The notes below the pieces were generated by a model. It was not told the origin of the DNA, ran no database searches, and saw nothing but the letters and a program-made list of their open reading frames with translations. 64,000 bases of DNA, taken from positions 1,116,001 through 1,180,000 of the forward strand of contig JASJOG010000064.1 of the NCBI GenBank assembly GCA_030142905.1, read 5' to 3'. This document shows, one piece after another, positions 13,701 through 23,085 of this stretch. Source of the stretch: Heliopora coerulea. Taxonomy: Eukaryota; Cnidaria; Anthozoa; Scleralcyonacea; Helioporidae. Positions within the stretch are counted from its first letter, which is position 1. Each line of letters starts with the position of its first letter. The translations under genes were made by a program, and so were the position numbers.

Positions 13701-16700
13701 AATGTGAAGAGCTAAGGAGTAACAAAGGATTTAGAATGCGTTGTCTAAAAATGAGAGAAATTAATCAGTTAGCAGTTTGTACAAAATCCAGTTAATCACG
13801 ATAAACAACGCGTGTGGAAGTGTTACTAATAAGCAGACTGGCATACTACTTTCTTTCTAATTTTGAAATTCGATTTTTTGTGTCTGCTTTAAAGATCAAA
13901 TGCAATGTTTTTTTAAGTGTTTTAAATTGCGATTATTAAAATACCGACGGTACGTCAAGTAAATGCCTGGGAAAGGTTAATACAGGGGAGTCAAAAAATC
14001 AAAAACTTGTATGGGCAACAATGGTGAAGTGTAACCTCCTTGACTTATAAGTCTTAAACTTATTATTTTCAAACATGAAACCCGAAATCCCAGTGAATTT
14101 CAAAACGTAGAAGTGTACTGCACAGTCGAAAACTTCGTAAGTTCCTAGAGTGTCCATAACGCAAAAACGAGGCCCAATAATTATGACATCACAAATTCCA
14201 CATTTTTTACTCTACGCGCACTCAGAACCAAACAAATCATTTATTATGAATTGTAAAGAACAGTTTTAACCGCAAAACCTTTAATTAAGTTCGCTAATTA
14301 AAATCTTTTTGAGGAAGTTAAGATGAACAAATATTTGTTTGCTTTTTATTGTAATAATTATATTATGTTTTCTTTCTTTCAAAGTAGTAACGTGGAGAAA
14401 ATTCGATAATAATTAAACAGGCACTTAATACAGAGGTTACCATTTATTTTGACTCACATTACAAAAATTGACATTCATTGAACTGTGATTGATTTAAAGC
14501 GTCGTGGCGCTTTCATTTTATTAGTAACGCTTCTTAAATTTCGATCCTATTATACTAATACTAGCATCCGTGGAATAAAACTGTTTAGATGTTTTTTGTT
14601 TTTTTTGTGCGTGTGTGTGTACAACGACTAACTGGTTGGTTGAGCCTCAGAAAAGTAGTCGTAGACTACCAGTGATATATTCACAGTATACGAAAAAAGC
14701 CTAATGTTTTCTTTGCCAAAGGCTGTGTTATTCTTAAAGTGTACCCGAAATTCAATAATTAATGCGATAGGGAAGAATCAACCATCCAACTCGAAAGAAA
14801 GGCTTTATGTAATATTTGTTTTCCATGCCAGTAATTTTAACATCTTATGTAGGTAAGCCACCAAAATTCAAAATATCGCCAAAAAGAAGAGTGATGTCTT
14901 TCAAAAATGGAGAGACAGCGAAACTAAAATGTCACAGCACAGGTGACCCAGATCCTGATATTCAGTGGTTTAAAGACGGGCAGTCGTATGGCCAACATAA
15001 AAGAACGAGTGTTAGTCCCAGTGGATGGACCCTCAATTTGCGATACCTCACCGTGCAAGATTCAGGAACATATTTATGTCGTGTGAGCAACTCTTTGGGT
15101 ACCATCAATCGCACTTTCACTGTGATGGTTAAGGGTACGGTCGTAGTTTTGTATTCAATATAGTTACGATGTTAATGATGGCAATAATATCTATGGTGAC
15201 GATGTGATAATGGTGACAACTGCAAATATAGTAATTATGCCCTTAAAAATTTCTCAAGCAATTCCACTCATGAAACTAATATTTCATATGTTAACTGTTT
15301 CAATTCCGTATGTTAAGTGAAAATTTCATATGTGGAATTAATTTTTACATGTGAAAGTTGAAATACATGTTTCGTACATTATTACTTCACCAGTGAAAAT
15401 TTGAACCAGTTCATTTCACGTGTGAATTAGGTATTTTTTGTGTGAAAACTTCGCGATGTCATATTTTACATGAAAATTTCATATTTGAAGATGTTCCAAC
15501 TCCATGTTTTACAAGTGTGAAATTTTCGGAAGGACTGACTTACGTAAGCCAGTTGAAACAGTTGGATCAACCGAGGTAATATAGAATAGTTTATGGCAGG
15601 GAATTCCAACCTGGGGCACACGAGGAGGTCTTGACGGGGGATACGAGACGAGGTTTTTAACAGCAAGCTACTTCTACCAGCATCCTCGAGAACTGTCGTT
15701 AGTAAACATCATTTGAAATTTAATCTAAGGCAGTTTTGTCTTTCTCTCTTTCCATTGGTCTTGTGAGCAATATAGGACAAATTTCCTATTTTAGGAGAGA
15801 ACATTTTAACACGGTAATCATGTAATTGTAACCATGTGACTTACCCGGCGCTTGGACTACCAGGTAGTTAATAGTCCCTACCTGCTTAGCTACCACCAAT
15901 TAACAACTAATATCGGGACAGAACATGGGCCTACACAAAGAGTTTGAAAGATACAAGAGATACCTGGCGATAAAAAGGTTGTTAACCCCTGATTTATGGT
16001 CTAGACATTGAAGGTTCAGAAATCACGATAATGATAATGATAATCATAATGATAATGATTAGGATAACTACAGTGAGGATAACGATGATGATAATTAACA
16101 ATTTCTCGGCAAAGTGGTGGCGAATTATGATTGGCATTGTTTTGCGACCGATCATTTTGCGCTTCGCAATTATCTTTCTATGTAAATAATTAAACTACTT
16201 TCGCTAAAATAGCAGTTAGAAAACTTCCTGGTTTTAACGGCTGCTTTAAATTGTGAAAAAAATGCAAACATCCAAGACAAGGACGCCATTTCCTTATGGA
16301 AAACAGTTAAAAGGGCAATGATATCCCGAGCTAGAGTAGCCAGTCATGGATATCTACTGTTTTGGTAGTTGGTAATAATGAGGATTAGGATCGTGATCAT
16401 GACCATCATGGGGGTGTTGGTGGTTATGATGGCGTTTATGGCGAGGTTAAAGTTGAGAATAAAAATAAGTGTTGGATAAGCGTAGAGGTGAGAGTGGTAT
16501 GGTGGTGCTGATGATGCTGATGGTGATAATGGTGACAATGGTGACAATGGTACTACTATAGTGGTTAGGGATACGAGAGTTCTATTTTTTAGTTGGTAGT
16601 CGCAATGTGTTTTAGATATGATTGTGACATGACATTATGTAGAAATAGCGTGTACAGTGTCAGTTGAGTCAGTTACTATTGGGTTGTGGTCCATTAAAAA

Positions 16701-18560
16701 ACGTCTTTAGCGATCGGCTGTGCCTGAGTGTCTATTGGATGGGAAATTACATACCAGTTCGATGAACTCAATAGACCGCCTCTACATCGGCAGAAACGTT
16801 ACACCATTGACAATGCAAACGGGGGAAGCGATATGAAATATTTTGGTAAGAATGTTGGGTGGTGGATAAACAATTACGTCTGTGTAACAAAATTAAATGT
16901 TATGTTTATCCTTTCATTGTAGAGCGTATTCATAAACCAGTTATCGATGAACCACTCACAAAACAAGTTACAGTGCGTCAAGGCCTGAACGCAAAACTAG
17001 AATGCAAAGCGTGGAGTGTTGGGATACCGGAATTCACATGGAAGCGTTGGGACATAGAATTGAACAGCTGGCAAGGTTTACAAGGATCGAAACGAGTTTG
17101 TATGACGCACGAGTCGTATAAAACAAGAAGTGCGATACCGGATCAAAGTCAGCACGGAGCAATTTTGTTAATCAGGAATGTCACCAAAATGGATGAAGGC
17201 AATTATAGTTGCGTTGTGAAAAATAAACATGGTACGGACGAAATGGAAATGTCCTTATGTGTCCTCGATAAAGGTGAGCTCGGGTTGAATTGCGGTTTGT
17301 CTGGTGGCCGACACTCATCCAAGGGTTTCACTTTTTACTGTTGGGTAGAAACACTGATGGCTCTGCACGTATTCCTTGATAATATTAATACGGCAAACTG
17401 ATATAACATGCAAGGAAGTTAACGACTAATTGTCCTCCCAAGCTTTGGAAGCTTTATAAAAATCCCTGACGCGGCCATTGAGACTACTACAAACCCACCA
17501 TCGTCTTTGTGGAACATTTAATCACTAATTTGCTTTAGGCCATGGCATTACTTGAAATTAGACAAGCTGTCGTTTTCTACGAACAGATAACGGCCGAAAG
17601 CGAAGCCCGAGTTACAGAAAACCAGAATGAGTTGTGTTGATGTAATAGTTTTAGTATAAATTTGGTCAATCTGAAATGACAGTAAAAGTCTGTAGTGTAA
17701 ATTCGATCTATTTGGTAGGCTGAGGTAGAATTTTCATTGGCTTAGTACATTTTACTTGCTTCTATCAGGGGAGTAAACAGTAGGTACCCAATGAAATTGG
17801 AATTTGTGACATAATACGTTTATGTTGTTTTAAATACAAATATATTTTAAATGACATTTTAGACGACACACCAGATTTTACGACACCTTCCATGGCTTCG
17901 TCAAACAATGGGCTTCAGACTACAGAAACTTCAGTTCCCCTTATCCTGGTTGTGGGCTTAACAGCATCCATTGTGGTCACAGTCGTATTCATCATCGTTT
18001 TGATACTGTGCTGTCGACAACAAAGAAAACATCTGGAAAAACAATACGTTATGGAATACAAGCCCGCGGAGATTTTGCAATATCAGCGACAAACAAGCGT
18101 AAGTCAGGAAATGGAGAAAGTTGTACAACAGGACGTCAATCCAGGAGGTTTGTGGAGGAGGGAATTCTGGAACCAGCCTTACAGCAGTCCAGTCCGAACA
18201 TCAACAGTGACTGAGCGTCCGCACACGTTTTTTGCAACGGGAATTGAAGAACAATGTTCGCAAAACTATTTGAGAAATCAGAAATATCCCGAAAGAACAA
18301 ACGAGTCTAGAAGCTCGAGGATAGAGGACCTAAACCTGGTAAATTCTCCAACGCCGTCACTGGGAACTTTGCCCGGGTATAACCGTACTGACAGAAAACC
18401 ATCTGTTGACTCTAAAAGAAACATAGATTATTCTCAACACCATGGACCTCCACCTGAATATACGTCAGTTTGTCACAGTGCCAGCTGTTACGATACTCCA
18501 ACAAACTGCAAAGTTTCCCATCAGTATGGAAGTCATCATTCACGAGAGTCGATAGTCTGA
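1700..18560 (+). CDS. FGFRL1: FGFRL1-like kinase-less FGF receptor (spliced gene, whole span)
   Basis: Fibroblast growth factor receptor-like 1: a cell-surface protein with three Ig domains and no kinase, which in vertebrates binds FGFs and heparin and supports cell adhesion. Core exons are 1700-1778, 10628-10927, 13263-13283, 14853-15134, 16923-17273 and 17863-18560. Their lengths total 1731 nt, divisible by three, and every junction is phase 1. The product of 576 residues has a signal peptide (1-26), Ig1 (27-126), a 7-residue linker, Ig2 (134-227), Ig3 (228-344), a membrane helix (about 369-393) and a 181-residue tail. As I recall vertebrate FGFRL1, Ig1 shares WSRFRV and DAGVY.C, and Ig2 shares WTL.L and DSG.Y.CRVSN. 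No kinase exon follows the membrane exon. Ordinary FGFRs also have three Ig domains, but the Ig1/Ig2 matches and the stop at 18558 favour FGFRL1. Confidence 0.87.
5036..5414. mobile_element. MITE-like element with imperfect terminal inverted repeats
   Basis: The left end reads GAGGGTGTTTATATGG and the inverted right end AAGTGGTGTTTACACGG, both continuing into a GCAAGC block. Inside are many copies of AGGGCTGG/CCAGCCCT and of CGAGATCTCG-like palindromes, and it is more GC-rich than its surroundings. The flanks are TAA on the left and TAG on the right, close to a 3-bp TAA-type duplication. The GTGTTTACACGG ends resemble those of the Harbinger element at 25.7 kb, so this may be a Harbinger-derived non-autonomous element. 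It carries no transposase. Confidence 0.55.
8441..8577. repeat. Three-copy short repeat (direct plus inverted)
   Basis: The motif TAAATCCCATTCAGTTCG occurs at about 8446-8463, again as TAAGTCCCATTCAGTTCG at about 8560-8577, and inverted between them at about 8523-8546. It lies in intron 1 of the FGFRL1-like gene. It may be the remains of a small foldback element or a cluster of protein-binding sites. Confidence 0.4.
8961..9555. mobile_element. Terminal-repeat DNA element with short internal ORF
   Basis: The left end contains CATCTACACCGGACACGA and the inverted right end CATCTTCACCGGACGCGA, each followed by GCGAGCGA. The ends bracket about 595 bases. Inside, 9060-9263 (+) is a 67-codon ORF beginning MREILNKVLLNRDLRYED, polar and Ser-rich, which I do not recognise; it may be a remnant N-terminus of a transposon protein. 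No target duplication could be fixed. Probably a non-autonomous derivative. Confidence 0.5.
9602..10499 (+). mobile_element. 5'-truncated CR1/L2-like LINE, 3' end with TAAA tail
   Basis: The 3' part of a non-LTR reverse transcriptase. A frame at 9611-9700 reads about WLLANRLSLNVSKTEYMIIG, then after frame breaks FIDENISWKTHIEHVCKKVS leads into the open stretch 9887-10285 (YKTLVLPHLDYCSLVWDN, KLQNKAARVI, RGAMIWNSFS), typical of CR1/L2/Jockey C-termini. The catalytic domain is missing. The element ends in AAATAAATAAATAAATT at 10483-10499, the short-repeat tail expected of this group. Dead copy, 130 bases upstream of the Ig1 exon. Confidence 0.82.
10628..10927 (+). CDS. FGFRL1: FGFRL1-like exon: Ig domain 1
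   Basis: A 300-nt phase 1-1 exon between a TTTTTAG acceptor and a GTAAGC donor at 10928. It encodes one I-set Ig fold with B-strand cysteine in KLGCPV, tryptophan in VVWKYG, and the F-strand signature TDAGVYTCEAYNEFGS. WSRFRV in the middle matches vertebrate FGFRL1 Ig1 as I recall it. Two N-glycosylation sequons (NQT, NIT) are visible. One exon per Ig domain is the expected FGFRL1 gene structure. Confidence 0.88.
10928..13262. other. FGFRL1-like intron 2
   Basis: No exon recognised. A GC-rich patch (about 11120-11215) contains the hairpin CTGCCCCTCGTGGGGGCAG. 11560-11770 is an (ATT)n/(GTT)n low-complexity tract that produces spurious hydrophobic or Asn-rich frames. AACCCTTT motifs lie near 11332 and 12926. 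12295-12345 carries a CTGAAGATGG..GAAACG sequence resembling the conserved boxes of hammerhead-bearing elements elsewhere in the window, but with no room for a stem II. Confidence 0.6.
11560..11770. repeat. ATT-rich degenerate microsatellite
   Basis: About 210 bases dominated by ATT, GTT and ACT triplets. The long frames here on both strands encode only Ile/Leu/Val/Phe or Asn runs and are not genes. Confidence 0.85.
13263..13283 (+). CDS. FGFRL1: FGFRL1-like 21-nt microexon (Ig1-Ig2 linker)
   Basis: A textbook acceptor (long T/C tract ending TTTGGCAG) is followed after exactly 21 nt by GAG|GTACGTG, a strong donor. Phase is 1 in and 1 out, adding seven residues (PRKSTG plus junction codons) between Ig1 and Ig2, where FGFRs carry their alternatively spliced acid-box linker. 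The frame is kept whether it is included or skipped, so it could be a cassette microexon. No transcript evidence is available here. Confidence 0.6.
13331..13461. mobile_element. 131-bp MITE with perfect 15-bp TIRs (CTTTAACCCTTTAAC)
   Basis: The left terminus CTTTAACCCTTTAAC (13331-13345) is exactly inverted at 13447-13461. The interior is A-rich with no ORF. It sits 47 bases downstream of the 21-nt microexon. A related TIR bounds 29714-29822, so this is a small family. Confidence 0.65.
13622..13660 (+). CDS. Candidate 39-nt linker exon of FGFRL1-like gene
   Basis: A strong acceptor (T-rich tract, branch-like TTAAC, CCTTTCAG at 13621) opens a 13-codon phase 1-1 stretch reading about EDVKVDKFTLSA, mildly acidic, in the Ig1-Ig2 linker position. 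The matching donor (GCAG|GTTGTT) is weak. A stronger donor inside (AAG|GTAGAT at 13636) would give a 14-nt exon that shifts the frame. This could be a real linker exon, a frame-breaking alternative exon, or neither. Confidence 0.3.
13662..14852. other. FGFRL1-like intron before Ig2 exon
   Basis: AT-rich sequence with a short GT-rich run near 14610. No exon, RNA gene or mobile element recognised. Confidence 0.5.
14853..15134 (+). CDS. FGFRL1: FGFRL1-like exon: Ig domain 2
   Basis: A 282-nt phase 1-1 exon from TTATGTAG (AG 14851-14852) to AAGG|GTACGG. It encodes the heparin/FGF-binding-type second Ig domain: a basic start (KPPKFKISPKRRV), cysteine in KLKCHS, tryptophan in DIQWFKDG, then SGWTLNLRYLTVQDSGTY and LCRVSNSLG. 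The WTL.L and DSG.Y.CRVSN blocks are the parts I most strongly recognise from FGFRL1. One sequon (NRT) lies in the last strand. The exon appears intact. Confidence 0.9.
15250..15540. repeat. Array of degenerate TTTCACATGTGAAA-like palindromic motifs
   Basis: Repeated variants such as TTTCATATGT, TTTTACATGTGAAAG, TTTCACGTGTGAA, TTTTACATGAAAATTTCATA and ACAAGTGTGAAATTTT occur at irregular spacing over about 290 bases in the intron after Ig2. The common theme is a dyad around CAYRTG flanked by TTT/AAA. It looks like an old satellite or a cluster of dyad sites; there is no coding potential. Confidence 0.5.
15541..16728. other. Rest of intron between Ig2 and Ig3, with simple repeats
   Basis: Contains (GATAAT)n-like sequence at 16026-16100 and a GGTGATGATGG-rich tract at about 16370-16560. 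No exon is seen other than the low-confidence cassette at 16729-16845. Confidence 0.6.
16729..16845 (+). CDS. Candidate 117-nt cassette exon between Ig2 and Ig3
   Basis: Between Ig2 and Ig3 there is a 39-codon open stretch that is phase 1-1 if a weak acceptor (CCTGAG at 16728) is used. It ends in a strong TTTTG|GTAAGA donor 77 bases before the Ig3 exon. It would encode a polar linker containing HRQKRY, which fits the furin pattern R-X-K-R. An open frame of this length can occur by chance and the acceptor lacks a pyrimidine tract, so I rate it low. Confidence 0.22.
16923..17273 (+). CDS. FGFRL1: FGFRL1-like exon: Ig domain 3
   Basis: A 351-nt phase 1-1 exon from CATTGTAG (AG 16921-16922) to AAAG|GTGAGC. 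It starts ERIHKPVIDEPLTKQVTVRQG and has cysteine in KLECKAW, tryptophan in FTWKRWD, and the F-strand signature MDEGNYSCVVKNKHG. Sequons NVT and NYS are present. The central part is longer and less like vertebrate Ig3 than the other two domains are, and it has an extra cysteine (VCMTHE). Assignment rests on position, phase and Ig landmarks. Confidence 0.85.
17274..17862. other. FGFRL1-like last intron
   Basis: A 589-base intron between Ig3 and the membrane exon. Starts GTGAGC and ends CATTTTAG. No repeat or extra exon recognised. Confidence 0.65.
17863..18560 (+). CDS. FGFRL1: FGFRL1-like last exon: membrane helix and cytoplasmic tail
   Basis: Acceptor CATTTTAG at 17861-17862; stop TGA at 18558-18560. 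A short acidic/Thr-Ser stem (DDTPDFTTPS) leads into the membrane helix VPLILVVGLTASIVVTVVF plus a further hydrophobic run ending CCRQQRKH, a basic stop-transfer. The 181-residue tail has no kinase motif. It is rich in Ser, Tyr and Pro, with a PPPEYTSV motif (Tyr-based plus proline-rich), His pairs near the end, and a C-terminal ESIV that fits a class I PDZ ligand (S/T-X-hydrophobic). Vertebrate FGFRL1 tails are also short and His-rich near the end. Confidence 0.85.
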
Positions 18561-19186
18561 CATCCGTCAGTCTCCTGTTTATACTTACCCAAATCCAACA
18601 GTAGAAAGTAAAATACATTATCTATTTATTAATTTTTGTAATTTCGTAAAAGAAAATGCTGAAATATAGCTATGTTAAGCAGCTGATTTACGCTTGATGA
18701 AATAGCTGATCAGTGATTCGATCAGTGATTTGGCGGTACCCTTTTCATTGCTTAAACCCAAATTATGCCCCGTTCACACCAAAGCTAAAGGGTGCTTGGA
18801 CGTATTTAATTTCAGACATTCCCACGTTGCTAAGTATTACTGGAATCAACATAAATATTAATAGTGCTTCAGAGATTTTATCACCAACTACGGCAGCTTT
18901 TCCATGGAATTTGTGCGCGAAGTTCTGTTGTTTGATGATACACTGTCGTCACGTCATAATCGAAAAAGGAAAACTCCTGTAATTTTTGTTTATTTTTGGG
19001 TTCCTTAATTTTTTCAGATATGATTATAATCTGGACATCCTTCCCTAGAAAAGTATAAAAGTATTTGTGGATGTTAAGAAAGTTAAGTAATTTCTTGACA
19101 CGCAGACTTTCGTATGTCAAAAATGCCGTGACTTTGGTCAAATTTGGATACTTAATAGTATTTTCTTATACTTTTCTAATATTAAT

Positions 19187-19219
<33 letters not shown>

Positions 19220-22200
19220 CAACTTTATTTTACGAGGGTAACAAATAACCGTTTATTACAAACTGAAAACCTAATGGCCCTCAAACTACACTATTATAGA
19301 ATAATATAAAAAATACTGGTCCTAATAATAATAAATTTAGACTTCCCAAAAAACATAGTGTAATGCTAATAATAGCTTATAGTTTTAAATTTTCGCTGAT
19401 GACGTGATAATGACGTTACCATATTATGTCAGAGAAAACTTCGCCTACTTATTTCCCACGTACAGCGTAAGGTAGCTGCTGAAATGAACTATTCTTAGCA
19501 GCTGTACCACAATGACGAAATACATGTGAACACGCTAAAACCTGTTTGAGAACTTTTCTCGATTCGTTTTAAAGTAAAATTCATACTTTCGTATTTTTGC
19601 AATTAAACTCCACAGGACTTTGCTGAATTAGATAATTTTATCAGGCAGTTTTAACCTTTGGTAGTTAACTCGAAATATTGGCTACAAATTCAAGGACTTT
19701 TAGGAAAATCCAGTTTAATTAGACGTGCTTTGTTGGTGGGGCGTGGTTCATCCTTTAAATGGATGAATGAACGTGTAATGAAGTCACGAAATTAACTGCT
19801 TTTCCTTAATATATTCGAGAAAATTATATTCCAGGCGAATTACTGGCAATTTAATCCCAGAACGAAATTATAATAAAATCAAATATTATTTCCTCTTATA
19901 GACGGAAGAAAATCCCGATTTAAGTTGTGGAAATAAGCAATGCGGCCTGCGCCCGCGCAATTAGCACTTATCGTTAAAGTTGTATATGCGTACCATTTTC
20001 AAATGATGTAAACGATCCCACGGTAATTAGACAACATGCGAAGCATCCCTAGATTCGTTAAGATGAAAATTATATCGTATGTATAAAATGCAAGGGTAAA
20101 CGCTTCCATTTGAGGTAAATTTTAGCGAGAACGACATAATTGTACATTTTCACTAATATTTGATCGGCTGATTCGATAGTTGACCGTTTTCTTTTGTTTG
20201 GAGTCGTCATTTTAAAATTGTCGTGCACAATGATAAAATTGCATATCACTTCATACATGGATCGTAAATATAACGTGGAAGATGCGATACATGCTAATTC
20301 ATAAAATTCTGTTATAACAAGTGATTTGACATACGTCAAGGTGCTAATTGCGTCGCAAAATATCGCAGTACTTATGCTTATTTAGACAATCGTTAATAAC
20401 AGAAAAAAATTAGGAATAAAATCACCTTCGAGAAATGCTGGAACTCCACCGTCAGCATTATCAATCTTATGTATTTGTAGTCACTATGACTTAAGCCGTA
20501 TACTACCAAATAGTCTTGTGAGGTTCCTGTGCTGCTTCTCGATCCATTGCTTGTAAGCTGGTTGTTGTTTAGCTATACTATTCGCATTAGAAGTACAAAT
20601 AGTGTATATGTGTATATATCTATATATATAAAGAGGCCTATCTGTAAATTGTATTTAATGTGCGATAAGTGTCCTCGTTAACCTGAGGAATTATTAAAGA
20701 AATAAGAAATACGCTGCGTTTGTAGAAAGTCTTGCCGTAGTAAGCTTATTCCGATGCAAAACAGGATTGGAAACTTTATTTCAACCGCAGGCAATGGTGT
20801 AATGCTCAAAGACCATGGACAACAGTTTCGTGTGCGTAACTCAAGTGCACAATGGTTTTCAGCAAACTATTAATCTTAGGTCATAAATGCTGCACTAAAC
20901 AAACAACACAGTAAAACTTTTCGTTTAGAAAATGTTTAATAACGCAGTTTTCACCGAAATATCAATTCTTTGTCTTCATCAGCCAATCTGTTGTTGTCAT
21001 GAAAAACAAAGGTGTAAACACATCAAATGAATCAATTTTCAAAAGAAAACGTATTATTATATAAACACACCGTGGTTAGGTTTATATGTAAAGATTATAA
21101 ATCGCGTCCGAATTGTATCAACCTGAGGGAAAAGCTGGAAGGTTGATATATCGCTTAAACACCGAGATCAAGGTGTATTTAAAAAAACCCCAAAATCTCA
21201 CTTATTTTTCACTTTTCTGACGCCATCATCTTCAGCCCACTCAGTTGACAAACACTTGGAGTCCAATTTTATTTTATATATTTAGTACTTCCCATTCGCC
21301 TAGTGTAAAATATTCTCAGCCAACCAAATTAATGGACAAGCGGAAACATACTGATAGATTTCCCATATGAGCTTTCTTGTAAGTCCTTTAGTGTAATGTA
21401 TTTCCAAAGTACCATAGCTGAAATGAGCATGACAATTTTAATAGTCAAGGAAATTTTTTGAAAAACATCAAAATTACATATAGAAATAAATATCAAATTA
21501 AAAACATCTATAAGATGTTTGTAAAATTGTCTTGTGAAAATTGATAAGTTCTTATAATTAATTATTGGAAGACGCAATCACTATATTTAATTCTTCCATT
21601 CAAACGACCAATGAGAAGCTTCTCTTGAAATAAGAATGAGCTCAGCCTTAACTTATGCGACCGTTTCGGGTTTAAAAATTTAATACCATTTCAATGGAAC
21701 CTTAACTAAGCTTATTCATACTATCGTAATGGTCATAATGACTTCAGTAATCGCCCCAACGACTTACTCCGTCTTTGCTACTGTTTCGCACCTCGGATCT
21801 GAGTACTACTGAATCTTTACGGACCACCAGCAAAAAAGTGAATGTGTCCAGGATAGACATACTAGTCAACTGAAAGTTAACGAATTTACATGAATTGATT
21901 TCTGACAACTATATAGGAAAGTTCGAATTTCGAATTATCGACAGTATACTTACAATTCCCTGAGGTTTAATCCAGTTTATGACACGTTAATTTCCTTACT
22001 TATGACGAAAAACGTTGAAAAATCTCTATCGTTTCACCGCTCGACCTCGGTCTCCGAGAGGGAGCTGCTATCTGATTGGCGAACATCTATCACTTGGCGG
22101 GAAATGAATGTATTATTTTTTTAGTGTGTGTGCTTGGATATAAAGGAAATGTCAACGAAGTACAGAACAACTACCTTCGCGTATGAAATTCCAGCCTGAC

Positions 22201-22230
22201 ACTCGGAGTGTTATTTGTACAATCTCCCCT
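18561..22230. other. 3' flank of FGFRL1-like gene and intergenic sequence
   Basis: No canonical AATAAA is seen within about 150 bases after the stop at 18560, so the 3' UTR end is not placed. (AAT)n microsatellite at 19185-19220; short TATA runs near 20610-20630; an inverted CTGATGAAGAC box near 20975-20985. No gene found. Confidence 0.55.
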
Positions 22231-22231
22231 C

Positions 22232-22330
22232 TACGTCTTGGTCTAGTAGCTCAGTTGTCGAGCTAGGACCACGCAACAAACTTTTAATTGACCGATGGTT
22301 GGCACGAATCCCAGCCTCCGTCATATGGAG
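22232..22330 (+). repeat. tRNA-like / SINE-like fragment
   Basis: TAGTAGCTCAGTTGTCGAGC resembles a tRNA D-arm (A-box TAGCTCAGTTG), and about 60 bases later GGCACGAATCCCAGCC loosely resembles a B-box. It does not fold into a proper tRNA by eye. It may be a tRNA-derived SINE head or chance. Confidence 0.3.
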
Positions 22331-22683
22331 ATATTCTCTGCTAACTTGGTATGCATTGGCTGGGGGCTGGGAACTCGGTAATTCGTGAAGTAAACCACTG
22401 ATGTTCTTCATAAGACTGGGATAGTCCTACATGGAAAAATCCATCTGTAGTTCGCTCAGTACGAGATGAGAGGTTTTACTATCAAAAGTATCACGAAAAA
22501 CAACACGTTTCGCCAAAACCTGAAAGCATTTCTCGTTTGATATTTTCTTCATCAAGTTGAGTCGAAGACCTCGAATTGCAAGGAAGGGTCTGGAGGATAG
22601 AAGTTTGGCCTCTTTTTTACAAAATATGGTTAAAAATGGCATCGTTCAAGTGGTTGATGAATTTTGGGGCCAATGTCACTTCG

Positions 22684-22748
22684 AGTTCTTGCGATCACTA
22701 TGACCTCTAGTTCTTCTTATGACCTCTAGTTCTTCTTATGACCTCTAT
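22684..22748. repeat. Short tandem repeat, 19-bp unit
   Basis: TATGACCTCTAGTTCTTCT is repeated about two and a half times in perfect or near-perfect register. Confidence 0.8.
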
Positions 22749-22856
22749 GCATTCGGATGGCTGAATAAATCTGTGTCTGAATTAAGCTAAATTTGGGTTC
22801 GCGCTACAGAAAACTATTGAACGATACGTCCTGTAAGCTTGGATATATATGATGAA

Positions 22857-22882
22857 AAGTATATATATATATATATATATAT
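22857..22882. repeat. (TA)n microsatellite
   Basis: Uninterrupted TA dinucleotides preceding the hairpin at 22931-23053. Confidence 0.9.
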
Positions 22883-22930
22883 ACGTGAACGTTTAGGTTT
22901 ACGAAATGCAAAGAAAGAGCAAATGGGATT

Positions 22931-23047
22931 ATATCGCTTACCTCAAAAAGTCACTACAGCCTGTTTCATCTTGGGAAAGAATCTTCAGGTGACTCCTGAA
23001 GATTCTTTCCCAAGATGAAACAGGCTGTAGTGACTTTTTGAGGTGAG

Positions 23048-23053
<6 letters not shown>
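22931..23053. repeat. Near-perfect 58-bp inverted repeat with 7-nt loop
   Basis: Left arm 22931-22988 and right arm 22996-23053 are reverse complements with one visible mismatch (CGCTTACC against CGCTCACC). The loop is GTGACTC. The structure is bounded by TA-rich sequence. Each arm reads outward through CTGAAGATTC..GATGAAACAG, reminiscent of hammerhead core boxes, but I could not complete a convincing stem I. Confidence 0.9.

Positions 23054-23084
<31 letters not shown>
23054..23084. repeat. (TA)n microsatellite between hairpin and ribozyme motif
   Basis: Pure TA repeat joining the inverted repeat to the hammerhead candidate. Confidence 0.85.

Positions 23085-23085
<1 letters not shown>

Noticed and set aside
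20940..21000. Hammerhead at an inverted CTGATGAAGAC box
   Set aside because: The canonical core box is present, but no stem II pairing to the nearby GAAA box could be drawn.
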